Shown piece by piece: positions 46,943-59,638 of a stretch of 64,000 nt of DNA. Source of the DNA: Sordaria brevicollis (taxonomy: Eukaryota; Ascomycota; Sordariomycetes; Sordariales; Sordariaceae); the NCBI GenBank assembly GCA_033439795.1, contig JAUTDP010000001.1, positions 2,232,001 through 2,296,000 of the forward strand, in the 5' to 3' direction. The notes beneath the pieces were generated by a model. It was not told where the DNA came from and did no database searches. It was given only the letters and a program-made list of their open reading frames with translations. The translations under genes and the position numbers were made by a program. The number at the start of each line of letters is the position of its first letter. Position 1 is the first letter of the stretch.

Positions 46943-47074
46943 GTTTAAGGCCATTACCGGCCTCTCGCCGCAGCTCTAATTGGCTAGTTTGAGGCCATCA
47001 CCGGCCTCCCGCCGCAACTCTAATTGGCTGGTTTGAGGCCATCACCGGCCTCCCGCCGCAACTCTACTTGGCTG
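46943..47074. repeat. Three 44-bp tandem repeats
   Basis: Units start at 46943, 46987 and 47031, each exactly 44 bp, beginning GTTTGAGGCCATCACCGGCC and ending in AATTGGCTG-like sequence. Units 2 and 3 differ at one base; unit 1 has several transitions. The array begins 39 bases after the outer end of copia copy 2 and is GC-rich. Confidence 0.9.
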
Positions 47075-48448
47075 CATATATACGTAACCTTATTAGATCG
47101 TAACTAACACGATGATTATAGGTGTGGTAGAGGAATCTCAAGCTCTTCAGGTCTGTTTCCTCATTCTTTTCACCACTTAATCGCGGTCCTACAGAAGGCA
47201 GTAGAAGTATATGATGCAGTGTCTTGTTCACAATCACCTACTCCTTCTCCCATCACCGTCGCTTTCCTAGTCTCTATAAACAGGCGTTCTCAAAAGGAAT
47301 TCGCTCCCTTCTTATTTCGGAGCGCTTTTCGGGGTTTTGGTGGTCCGGGCGTTGAACGCCAAGCGCCAAGCACTAAAAGTGGGGAGTTTCGCTCTTCCAT
47401 TTGATCGCCGTAGGCGGTTTGAGAGAATGAGACTACGCTTTCCCTCTTTGTCTATATGCGCGTCTTCCGGACAAACGAAGCACATACGTACGGCTATAGA
47501 TGGTGGAAAACTCGGGATCCCGTCCGCTTTCCCATAAATAAGCTACTAATCGGAAGATTATCTATGGGAGCCGTTTTCGACAGAGGTTTGGATGATTCAG
47601 TTAAAAACACTGCCCCGGTTTCTAGAACCGTTTTCCCTAGTCTTAGTTTTCAAACGCACCACCTCCGAATTCTGCCCGTTGACCATTACTATTATCGTAG
47701 TTTATTAATCCTACTTCTATAGTCATTCGTTATTCACCTAGCGTCTTATCGTCTACCAACTTCCCAATATATATATTACCCTCCTTTAAACTAACCCGAG
47801 CGAGTACATCTATCCGGTCAAGCTCGTACCAAATAGTATCTTAATTTTAGCAATAAGATTGATAGCTATTTCGTTTATCCTAATAGGAGGCGAGCTAAAT
47901 GCAAATATACACCTCTAGCCAACCGCTTATATATAAACTTTTTGGGCAAATAAGTACGGTTAAATATATTGGAAGCATCGTCCACGTCATCTCAAATCAT
48001 GCACGCGTTATTTTGAAATGCAACCAAACGAAATTTCGTTAGTAACCTATCGTGTCCGGCCTTTTATACTTATTTTCTAAATTAAGCTAAATGCATTTTC
48101 GATCCATATATACTTATATTACTACTCTTATTTTATATATACCTATATATATTGAAGGATTTTCCCTCCCTTACTTTTATTCTCTTTCTTCTTCTTTAAC
48201 TAAATAATTTTTTTACTAGTATACTTCTGCCCTAGTATTAAAAGTACTTACATCCACTCCGTTCACTTTAATATCCCCGAATAATATAAGAGTATTATTT
48301 TTCTGACTTTAATAACTATATAGCTATATTAACGAAAATGCCTAAATATTATATAATTAAATTAAATTCTTTACGAATCCAATTATTACAAGTAAAGTAT
48401 ACTATACTATTAACATTTATTAATATTATTTCTAACGTAATATAGGCT
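47075..48448. other. Island between copia copy 2 and the Ty3 element
   Basis: GC-normal to about 47,720, then gradually AT-rich. Two overlapping plus-strand frames (47219-47404, 47456-47722) have no family resemblance. I call no gene. Confidence 0.4.
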
Positions 48449-48453
48449 AAGCG

Positions 48454-48755
48454 TGTGACGGCACGGCTCACCCGCTGGTCACCTAACTGGTTACATAACG
48501 ACCAAGGTCGTTGGGTTGCTTAGGGAACTGGGCGAACCATAGACTTATTATCGCAGGTTATTTATTTATATTAGCGAACGTCGTACTACTATTTACCTGC
48601 CTAACGTATTTACTATACGGAACGTAAGGCCTATATTTTTCCGCCTACGCTTCTATTCTTATACAATTAATTTTCCTTTTTTCTTCATTTTACGATTTTC
48701 TATTAATTAAAGATTATTATTATTTTATTATAAACCTTTCCTTTTTACTATAATA
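48454..48755 (+). repeat. 5' LTR of Ty3 element
   Basis: 302 bp starting TGTGACGGCACGG. Its first 100 bases are nearly unmutated. It contains the short hairpin AACGACC-AA-GGTCGTT at 48497-48512. Confidence 0.93.
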
Positions 48756-50602
48756 ATCGTAAAATTAAATTAATATTTATTAAGGACGATATAAAATATT
48801 CTACTTTAAAAAAAGATTACGATTAATTACGCGCGATATAATAATCCCCCGTACCCTATTTAAATATTCGAATAATTATACGATTATAACCTATATAAAA
48901 TAATTAAAATATTAAACGAACGATAGCGCGCGATTAGAAGGAAGTAATTAAATTAAAGGCGTAAACCGTTAATAGGGTTAATTTCGAATTAGTTAAATTA
49001 AATTAAAAAAAGATCCCTATTGCGAAGATTCGTTTAAATCGTAAATTTATTAATAATTATTACGTTTCTACGGCCCGAAAAGTTTAAAGTACCGTTAAAG
49101 AAATTAATAACCCCGACGCTACTATTTTCGAATATTACGACGTTTATATAATTCCCGAAATTAAAGCCTAATATTTTTTTAATACGAAGGAATATATTAA
49201 AGAGGATTTAGAAAATAAAATTAAAGATATTACCGTTTGTTATATATTTAATAAAAAAGGACCCTATTTTCTATTCGATCCTTTATTTTAATACGAAGAT
49301 TTATAGTCCGAAGGATATAGAAATTTAATAGGAATTAAGGATTTTATCGCCGAAATTAAAAAAAATCCCAACGTTATATTTAAAAAAATAAAAGCTCGTA
49401 TCGTTATTATATTTATTTATAAGAAATAATTCGAAGAGTTTTATATTATCGTTTACTATTTTAATAAAATTATAATAAATTTGAATAATTAAATCCAATA
49501 TTTTAAGGGTATATATTATAAACCCGAAAAATAGAAAAAAAAAGTTCGTTTCTAAATTATTATTAAAAATAACGACGAAGGTATTTAATATTACTTTAAT
49601 AGTATCGATGCGGCTACTTATAAAGTTAATTAAATTAAATATTGCGCCCTTATTACTTAGAATATTATTCCCAATTTCGATATCTCCGACTTTAAAACCG
49701 ATTATAATAATAATAATTATTAATAAAATAAAAAACCTATTAATTCCGATAAGGAAATAATAGAAGATTTAATAGCTATTATTATAATTAAGGATAAGGA
49801 GATTTAAACTTTAAATTAAATAATCGTTAATATTATTCGTAATTCGACGCATCGTAGTACGATTTTAAATATCGCTTTTATTATTACTATTAACGGAAAA
49901 TTTTTTAAGATTTTAAACCCTCTTATCTTTTATACCAATAAGAATAAAAATACTATTATTTTCGAAGTATAATATTATATTATAATTAATAAATTGAAGG
50001 TTAATTCGGATTACTTTACCAACGATAAAATTAAATAAATATATATCGAAAATCGTTTAATTAATTATATTATTAAAGATTTATAACTATATTTGCGCGA
50101 TACTTACTTAAATTAAATTAATTCTTCGAAAGCCTTAATAAATTATTTTAAACGCTAATATAATAATTTTAATATTACCCGTTAAGTAATCGAAAAATTC
50201 GAAAAATTCTATATATATTAAAATAATTTTTATATTTTTAAAAATAAATTTATTCATTTTATTAACGAATATTAAATTCCGTAGTCGAATTGGAAGGAAA
50301 CCTTCTATCGTCGGCTATCTATTAATTTCTAAATAGAAATAATTTAATATATTATTTTAAATACAGTCGATTTTAACGGATACGTTAAAATTATTAAGTA
50401 AATTACTTATACGTAGAAGGTAATTAAACGGACTATTACGTTATTTTCTTCAAATTCGAATAATTATAATCGCGGAAATAATAATAAAAATAATAGTAAT
50501 ATTAGTAGAGGAAAAGGCTCCTTTTCGATTAGAAGTAATTCTAATATTAATAATAATAATAGAAACCTAATTAAAGAAGAAATCGACGATATATTCCGTA
50601 AA

Positions 50603-50650
50603 GGAATATACTTTATTTATAAAGAATAAAAATATTATACTAAAAATTAC
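50603..50650 (+). pseudogene. Gag zinc-knuckle relic of Ty3 element
   Basis: In frame, codons at 50609, 50618, 50633 and 50648 keep the exact C-x2-C-x4-H-x4-C spacing. All three Cys now read Tyr (TAC/TAT) and the His reads Tyr, each one transition away. Confidence 0.85.
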
Positions 50651-50949
50651 TTTAAGAAATTTAATTCTAATAATTACCTTACTATAATAAATTATTATAC
50701 CCGCTTTTAATTTATATATATTTATTATAATATTAAGGATAAAAAGGAGGATAAAAGTAAAGAGAAGGATAAATTAAAAAATTAATTACTTTAAATAAAA
50801 TAAATTCTTATTTAAAGAAATTTATATAGTAACGATAAGGAAAAGTATTTAATAATATAAATAGAGACTTTTTGTATAATTATTTAGGAGGAGACCCTTT
50901 TATTATATCCGTCCTTATAAATAATAATAGAATTATAATTATTATTAAA

Positions 50950-51000
50950 AAAACTATTATAAATTCGGGAGTTGCTATTTATATTTTAATTAATTAAATA
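50950..51000 (+). pseudogene. Aspartic protease relic of Ty3 element
   Basis: The DSG active-site triad reads NSG (50962-50970), followed by hydrophobic residues as in retroelement proteases. Confidence 0.65.
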
Positions 51001-52179
51001 ATAGCCGACCGTTTATAACGATTTTTCGGACTCGAAGTTAAGAGTAATTTCGACTTTATTAATATAAGAAACCCTTTTATTAAAAACGATAATAAGAAAA
51101 TTACGACCGCCCTAAAAGAGAACGTTATAATATAAAACCGTATTATTTATAACGAATAATTAATCGTCGCCGATATTTATTATAATATAATAATTAACCG
51201 TATTTAATTCGAATATTACGACGTTACAATTAATTATTTATATAAAAAATTATTATTTAATAATAATTAGCCTATAAATTTAAATTAAATTAAGAATATT
51301 TATATCGACGATTTTAAGGGTTAGTTTATTAACCCGAAATATTAGGAAGATATTATCCGTAGAGAATAATTAATAGAGAGAGAGGATAAGAGACGATATA
51401 ATAGAGTTATAATATATCGTCGGATTTGAGAATTCGAAAGTACCCTATAAACCCTTATAAAAAAAAACGAATAATTAATTATTAATATCCTTCAAAGAAT
51501 AAAAATTAATAAAAGGAATAAAAATCCCGCCTAAAAAGTATAGGAAACTATAAAATAAATATTATAAAACGAATTGCTTCTACCCCCCTAAGAATTAAAA
51601 AAAGTATTAACGGAGGTCTTAAAGGAATAAAAAAAAGATTTTAAAAATAATTTAAAGCATTTTAAAGAATAATTTTAAGGAAATAATTTTAATAGTAGAA
51701 TAAAGAAGGACGATTAAGGGTATTTTAAATAGAAGAGGGGAATTACTTAATATAAAGAGCGATTATTAAATATAATTATTATCGGATTAGTAATCCTTAT
51801 ATAAATAGTAGAAAAGGAATACTTAAGAGTAACGAATTTATATAAAATCGATCGGTTTATTAAAGAATATAAAAATTAGGAATATTTCAATAATTTCGAT
51901 TTAAAAGAATAAAAATAAATTTTAAAATATATACCGGTTTAATATTATAAATATAAGGACGTTTTTAATAAAAAACGGTCGGATGCCCTATTAAAATTAA
52001 GGAATAGTAATTACCGGATTCGTTTTTAAAAAAGAATTAATTTAAAGGATTTAAACTATAACCTATTATATAAAATAAATATAGATAAATTAAAAATTTA
52101 TCGTCTTTATATTATAGAAAATTTAAATAAAGGATTTTTTAAAAGTAATTTAACCCTATAGGCCGCCCTTATTCTCTTT

Positions 52180-52720
52180 ATATTTAAAATTAATAGGAAG
52201 TTCTATTTTTATATAGATTATTAAAAATTCAATAAGATTATTCGAAAAGACCGTTATTTATTCCCTTTTATTAAAGAAATTTTGGCCCGTATTATAAAAA
52301 TTAAAATTTTTATTAAAATCGATATTCGATAAATTTTCTACCGAATTCGTATATATTTAAACGATAAAGAATTTATAATATTCTATATATAATATAAAGT
52401 ATATAAATATAAAGTTCTACCCTTTAGGTTAATTAATAAACCTTCGACCTTTTAGCAATATATTAATAATACTTCAATAAAATATTTAAACGATTTCTAT
52501 AGCGTTTATGTTAATAATATTTTTATTTATTCTAATAATAAAGAGGAATACGAAATTTATATTAAGAAAGTATTAAAAAGATTTTAATAGGCCGGCTTAT
52601 AAACGGATTTAGACAAATATAAATTCTACGTTATAAGAACGAAGTTTTTAAATTTTATTATTAATATTAATAGAATTTCGGTAAACCCGACGAAGATTTA
52701 AGTTATAAAAGGATAGAAAG
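52180..52720 (+). pseudogene. Reverse transcriptase relic of Ty3 element
   Basis: The reading follows gypsy RT closely: a Y-KFNKIIRKDRY block, IKIDIRQIFYRIRI, KYKVLPFRLINKPSTFQQYIN, then YVNNIFIYS at 52507 (from YVDDILIYS), followed by the KFYVIRTKFLNFII region. The catalytic Asp pair has become Asn-Asn. Confidence 0.92.
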
Positions 52721-53689
52721 AATTATTTACGGTTAAAGGAATATAAATTTTTTTAAACTTTTATAATTTCTATTATAAATTCGTAAAGGAGTATAAGAGG
52801 ATTTCGAAGCCGTTAATAGAATTAATAAGAAAGGGGGAAGCATTTATTAGGATTATAAATTATTAATTAGCGTTCGATATTTTAAAATAATATTTAATCG
52901 ATATATTTATATTGGCCTACTTTAATTTTAATAAAGAAATAAAATTAGAAATAAATATATTAAACGGGGTATTAATTAATATTTTATTTTGAAAATATAA
53001 CGATAAATAATACTTAATAACGTATTTCTTAAAAATAATATAGGGCGCGGAATATAATTACCCGATATATAATAAAGAAATATTAGCGGTTATAAAGTTT
53101 TTAATATATTAGCGTTCGGAATTTATTAGCCTTTAATAGATTGAGCCCTTTATAATTATTATAGACTATAAAATATTAAAATACTTTAATATTAAACGTT
53201 TATTAAATATAAAATAAGTAGTATAGGTAGAATTATTATTTTAATACAATTTCTTAATTATATATTAATTTAATAAGGATAATATTACGGCCAACGCTTT
53301 ATCCCGGAAATCCGAAAATATTAAAAATTAAAAGGAAAGGAAGGAATTATAATGTACGATACAATTTTTTAAACTAGTAGAGGAGGGGGAGGATACGGTC
53401 TATATTTATATTTTAAACGTTATAAATTTTTTAAAAATAATAATTAATTATAAATTCGTTTATTAATTATTGGAAGTTAATAAAATAAATACTTTTTTAA
53501 AAGAATATTAGGAGAAAGTTCGGAAAGGGGAAGTAGAATTTATAATATTATAGGAATAGTTATTATTTTTTAAAGGCCGTTTAATAATATTAAAAGGTAC
53601 CCTAAGGATTAGAATAATTTAAAATTATTACGATATATTAACGACGGTTTATTTTAGGAGAAATAAAATACGGAAATTAATAATAATTC

Positions 53690-53930
53690 GATATTAATAG
53701 CCCGGCTTAATTAATAATATAAACCGGTATATAATTTATTATATAATTTACTATATTTTAAAGTATTTTCGAAGTAAAATACCGAAGATATTTTAAAATA
53801 TTAAAGTATTTAAAAGGATTTAAAACTATTTGGTCGTCGATTTTATAAAAATATTTAAAAATAAATACGGCTATAATAATTTAATAAATATAATCGACCT
53901 TTTATCGAAAACTATTTAATTATTCATTTA
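53690..53930 (+). pseudogene. Integrase relic of Ty3 element
   Basis: The zinc-binding end is followed by YLVVDFIKIFKNKYGYNNLINIIDLLSKTI, which matches the first catalytic Asp region and the conserved D-LSK-- segment of gypsy integrases. Confidence 0.85.
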
Positions 53931-54736
53931 TAAATTAATTATTATAGGCAAAAAAATTTATAAATTGTATTATAAGGGTCCTTTCCGCATTTTTAAACTA
54001 TTTAAAGAATTTATTAGCGATAAAGGACTATAATTTCGATTAAATCTTTTATAAAAATTAGCCTCTTTAATTAAAATTAATTAATCGTTAACTTTTATTA
54101 AATATTTATAAACTTTAGGATAAATTAAAAATTTTTACGAATAAATCGATTAAAAGTTCTACCTCTATATTAATTATAATTAAAATAATTAGTTAAAAAT
54201 AATCCTAACTTTAAATTACGTATAGAATAATTTATTATAAAATAGTATAAGCCTTTAACTTTATAAAATTTTATTTAAATTTTTTATACCTATTTTTTTA
54301 AATTGGAAGATAATAACGAATTTAAAAAGTATACCTTCTATAGAACGCTTAGACCGATAAAATATTAAAGATACCGTTAAGAAAATCCAATAATATATAA
54401 ACTACGTTAAAAAATATATTGAAATAGCGTAGCGGAAATAAACTATTTAAATAAATAAAAAACGATATAAACCGGATTTCGACGTAGGAGATTAAATTTT
54501 TATTATTAAGAAGAATTAATCGATTAACCGTCCGAGCAATAAATTGGATTTTCTATTAATAAAGTAATATTTTCTTATTATAAGTAAAAAGGGTAGCGTT
54601 TTCTTAATATAATTACTTTCTTCGTAAAAAAATATTTAATTAATTCCCGTCGGATAAATTAAAAAAGTTTTTAAATAACCTATTATTAAAATAAGTATTA
54701 AAAAACCTATGAAAGGAAATTATATTTAAAGATAAA

Positions 54737-54921
54737 GAGTATAAAGTAAAGGAGATTATAATTTTAAAGGTAAATTGGAGTAAATTATTTCATTAAATAA
54801 AATAGACCGGTTAGGATTTAGACTTGGAATAGTATTTTATTAGCGATTTTAAGAACGTAGTAATTAAATTAAAAGAATATTATAAGGAATATCCGGAAAC
54901 GGCCGGGCCTCTTCGGAAATT
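54737..54921 (+). pseudogene. Chromodomain relic at the pol C-terminus
   Basis: Reads EYKVKEIIILKVNWSKLFH, then a W-to-stop TG-D segment, then SDFKNVVIKLKEYYKEYPETAGPLRKL. The E-Y-V-E-I-L, Y-V-W-G and F-N-P pattern with a closing F-P-GPP-L tail is that of chromodomains in fungal chromoviruses. Confidence 0.85.
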
Positions 54922-55076
54922 ATAAAATTAAATTATAATGGCAATACGAAATAAAGAAATATTAAAATATAAGGAAAATAATTTATTAATTTAAATAAAT
55001 AATAAAAGGTTAAAGAGGAGGAAGTAATTACATTTTCGAAAAATTCGAAGCGAATCTCTTTAAAAGGGGGGGTAAT

Positions 55077-55377
55077 ATAATAATATAGTTTACCCGCTAA
55101 TTATTTAATTAGTTATATAACGACTAAAGTCGTTAAGTTACTTAAGGAATTAGGCGAACTATAGACTTATTATCGTAGGTTATTTATTTATACTAGCGAA
55201 CGTTATATTACCATTCACCTACCCAACGTATTTACTATACAGAACGCAAGGCCTATATCTTTCCGCTTACGCTTCTATTTTTATACGATTAATTTTCCTT
55301 TTTTCTTCATTTTACGATTTTCTATCAATTAAGGATTATTGTTATTTTATCACAAGCCCTTCCTTTTTGCCGTAACA
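55077..55377 (+). repeat. 3' LTR of Ty3 element
   Basis: 301 bp ending GCCGTAACA. It is mutated at its inner edge and cleaner towards the outer edge. Confidence 0.93.
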
Positions 55378-55382
55378 AAGCG

Positions 55383-58300
55383 TAATAGTAATATAAGCTC
55401 GGAAGGCTTTACAACTCGTACTTAAAATACTAAAAATAAATAGGGCGCTTCGTAAAGAATAAAGGCTTCGAGTTTTACTAACCGTACTTCTAATTCGAAT
55501 CGGCCCAATACTGGAATTAATTTTTATAGCGTAATATAGACCAGTTTTTCAAATAAAGAAGGGTAAAAACGTAGCCTAGGAGGAATTAATCTATTTAGGT
55601 AGAATATATACATTAACCTACTTCACTATTTATTTAAAATACACCTATCTTCTTAAATACATTTCCAACAAACCTAACGGTCTATTATCAAAAATATTCC
55701 TAATTTTATATCTCTCGTCCGCTTACTTTAGAAGCTACTTAAATAACGGAATATTAGAACTTCTAAATAGACTTATATTAAATATCCCAAATAATATTTC
55801 TTTAATTATAATACAATTTAGGTAATATTAAAATAACGTTTAAAGCCCCAAATTTTACCTTTAGGCCCCAAATCAGTTATATTAAAGGGCCCGCTAATAT
55901 ATCGATACTCGATTCAATTAGAGACGTAAATAAGACCGCCACTACGAACGACGTATTTTATTAAAGTAATTAATACGTTAGCTACTATAATATTTGAATT
56001 TCGTACTAAATACTCATTCTAAGATAAATAACGTATTACCCTTAATAACGCTCAACTCATTTAAAGGACCAGAATGGTACTTACAACCGGAGCCGGCCTT
56101 ATGCGAATAATTATTAAGATAGTTATACACGTAAATTATAGGCGAGGAGGAGGAATAATAATTAGTAATATATTCGGTACTAATAGTTTATATTAAGAAT
56201 AAAATATATATAAAGGTCGGTAGCAATTAAAGGGTCGGTAACCTCGATATTCTAAACCGGAGAATCAATAGCGGCTCCTAAGGTATAGTTAACTATATAG
56301 AGGATAAAAGTACCTCTAAAAATAATAGTAAATTTAAATTGTACCTTATTAATGAAAATTAGGGCTTGGTTGGTAGGTTTATTAATAGTATTCAATATGT
56401 GAATTTAGTATGGGATTGAAATTTAATTCAGATAGCCAATTGCGATTTTTAAAAGACTTTAAACTATATTTTATATTTTTAATTAAAATCTTCCAATATT
56501 ACCAACCTCCCTCAAAATCTTTATATTAATCGATTCTCAGCGTTTTAATAGAATTCGACTAAGAAATACAATAAGGAAGATAATATTAAAAATTATTATA
56601 ATAAATCCAATATTACGCAATTAATAAAATTATTACAAACCCTAGCGGTAATAAATACAAATTCCGACTATATAACGAAGAGTTCTACCGCAGATATTAA
56701 ATTTAAGAACGGCGTCGAAAATAAATTGAATACGCTAGAAAAAGAAGTAGAACAACTTAAAAAAGATGTATATAGAAGCCGCAACGTTAATTCCAACTTT
56801 GAAGAGAAGCTTTAGAGGATATATCGAATTTAAGAACGGCATCGAAACTAAATTAACTAACTTAGGAAAGAAGTAGAACAATTTAAGAAAAATATATATA
56901 GAAACCTTAACGCTAGTTCCAACTGAGCCGGAAATAAATGCTCAAGATAACGAGCAATTAAAGACTATTAATAAAAAAGACGATAATTAGAAGGCGAAAA
57001 ATAATTGGAGCGCTATAATAAAACCTAATCGAAGAAGTAGTAAAAGAATTATAGAATAGTATTCCTCTTTAAACCGACCTATAATTTTAAGATTAGAGAG
57101 ATTTGCTTAATCAACACTAATTACTAAATTGCTTTATTGGGATTTATTTTAGGGTATTATATTTTTAGGCTAGAGGAGAAAGTAATAAAAAATAATTACT
57201 TAAGAAAATCTATACGCTAAAGCTTAGGCTAAACTATTAGAAATAGAGCACGGGTAGAATAAAAACGTAGAAAATATATAATAGAAATTAAATTTTTAAT
57301 ATCCTAACAATTATATAAATCTTTAAATTGGAGAAATAATATATAGTACTTAGAGATTATTTTTTGATACTTTATCCATTTAATAAATATCGGAATACTA
57401 TTATTATAAATAGACCGGTCTCGAATTCCTTAAATTCCTCGAATTCTCGTTAGAATAATATTTACTCCCCTATCCCCTCCGCGTACGGGCTATAACGACC
57501 TTATAAGGTCGTTATAGCCCGTAACTACTTACGGCTTTTTATTATATTTATATAATTACTTCTCCGGCTTAACGATTTTACTTAGATTAATAACTAACTA
57601 TACTCATACCCTATTAGCGAATGTAAACTCGGTAGTCGAAAACCACGCAAAATATTTACGTAGAGATTCGACGGCGACATAGTTAAAGAAAATAACCTTT
57701 AAAGAATCATTTTATTGGTCGAACGGATTATTACCGGTTATAGTTATTAACAACCAACACTCTTATAGGAACGGGAAGAATCTCTATATATTGAAGCCAA
57801 ACCTCTACTTCTATCATTTTAGGCACAATATAGTAAGAGAAATAATTTAATTTTTTATCCTTAATAGTAATTATTTATTCTCCTAACAATTTAAATTGTC
57901 GGGAAAAGTATAAATATTTCTATTCCAATTTAACCTCCAAGCAAGGTCTAAAATATTAAATTCCGTAGTGGTATAATAGCTACAAAGCGCCGAATTTGAA
58001 TTTACGCTCCAAGGGGCACTAATAGGAAATAGAAGGTCGTATACGGACTAAAGGATGAAAAAGAATTAGCATATTAATTTGGTATAGCAATTCGTTATTT
58101 AAAATTTTATTGAAAATATATAAAGATTTATTCTAATAATAAGATTACTTATAATATTTTATTCTCTTCTATAACAATTTTCGGCGTTTGTTATATTATA
58201 CTACTTTATATATTATTAAAATTCCCTTTATTATTTAATTTATCGGTAGGTCGTATTATTAACCAATTTTAAAATCCTTATAATTATATTTAATATATTT

Positions 58301-59638
58301 ATTACTTATCCTTAGGTTCGTTTTTAAAAGGTTAAAATTCCTTTATTAACGGATTGTAAATAAATTTTAAAGAGTTTTCTTTATTCTAATCATTAAGGTT
58401 TTATGAATATTCTTAAATTAATAAAGCGAGCTCTTCGATATACGTACATTATAATAATAGCTATTCTATTAATAATAACCTATTATATAATATCTTTTTT
58501 AATTAATTAATTTTTTAAATTAAATTTTAAAATTTCTATTCAATATTATAATATTAGGATTTATATTTTTACCTCTATAATTTCGATAGCGAATATACGT
58601 AATTGAGTTTATAATAATTAATAATACGCTTCGATTACGACCCTCCTTTCGATTTTTATAACGAATAATTATTCGAGAAAAAGTATTTAGGACGTTATAT
58701 TAAAAAAATAAATGATTACTATATTTTATATACATTATTATCTTTTATTATTTATTTTACTAATATTTAAAAGTTATTTATTTTATTAAACGCTTAATTA
58801 TATTTATTAATTCATTTATTATTAATTTTAATACGAATAATATTAAGCGCTAACGTCCAATTTCTATTTTTATATAGATTAATATTAAATTAATAATTCT
58901 AAAGCAAATATTTAATATATTTTAAACGTCCGAGATAATACGTAAATATATTTAGTTATACCCTACCGTAATAATATTTATATTAAAAGAACCTTCCTAT
59001 AGCTCAAGAATTAGAATTAGAAATTATATATATTATTAAATTATAAATTCTAAATATCCAATCTATCTATTCTAAATTCAAGAAAATTCTCACCTATTAA
59101 TAATATCTAATATATATAACACTGTAAAATTAATAGTATAATTAAATTATCCTTATATTTAGGACGGCCTTACGCTATAAATAGGTTGATTCGGAAATTC
59201 GCGATATTGCGATATTCACATTGAAGAATCTTAGTATTAGAAGTAATATACATTATTAAATTATAGACTTTTAAATATCCAAAATATCTATTCTAAATTG
59301 AAGAAATTTTCACATATTAGTAATATTTAATATATATAACACCGTAAGATATATAATATAATTAGGCTATTACTTTAAAATACTATATTTCTTTCTAACC
59401 GTATACTAGCCAATTATTCTATAGCAGACCTACTTTTTCTAGGCTATACTAAATTAAATTAGTATTTTATTCCTTCGGGATATTTAAACTAAGCGGCTAG
59501 TAATTTAATACGAACGTAGTACCTATAATTACTCTAATATACGGAAGATTTTTTACCACCCTTATAAAAACTGGTTGTAATGAGGTTATTAATTTATTTA
59601 ATTGTTTATTATTGGATAAAGATAAAGAGGTTTATTAT
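55383..59638. other. RIP-mutated unclassified DNA
   Basis: Very AT-rich with TAA/TAG-studded remnants. A stretch at about 56,560-57,000 reads on the plus strand as coiled-coil-like coding DNA (GVENKLNTLEKEVEQLKKDVY). It includes an imperfect direct repeat with 127-bp period (56701 and 56828). A pair of about 140-bp imperfect direct repeats lies 220 bp apart at 59011 and 59231. No terminal repeats or TE family could be assigned. Confidence 0.45.
57484..57523. repeat. 40-bp perfect palindrome
   Basis: Each half is the exact complement of the other with no spacer; the half-site begins TACGGGCTATAACGACC. It is flanked by TA on both sides as part of the palindrome. It is GC-richer than its surround. 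Confidence 0.95.

Larger units (their letters stand above)
48454..55377 (+). mobile_element. RIP-mutated chromodomain Ty3/gypsy retrotransposon
   Basis: 6,924 bp, plus strand. LTRs are 48454-48755 and 55077-55377; the target duplication AAGCG at 48449-48453 and 55378-55382 is perfect. A polypurine tract (TTAAAAGGGGGGG) precedes the right LTR. Domains read in the expected order: gag zinc knuckle, protease DSG, reverse transcriptase, integrase and a C-terminal chromodomain, which places it among the chromoviruses. Order RT before integrase separates it from copia. Every domain is broken by TAA/TAG stops and Asp-to-Asn or Cys-to-Tyr changes, so it is inactive. Chromoviruses target heterochromatin through their chromodomain, which suits this location. 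Confidence 0.94.
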
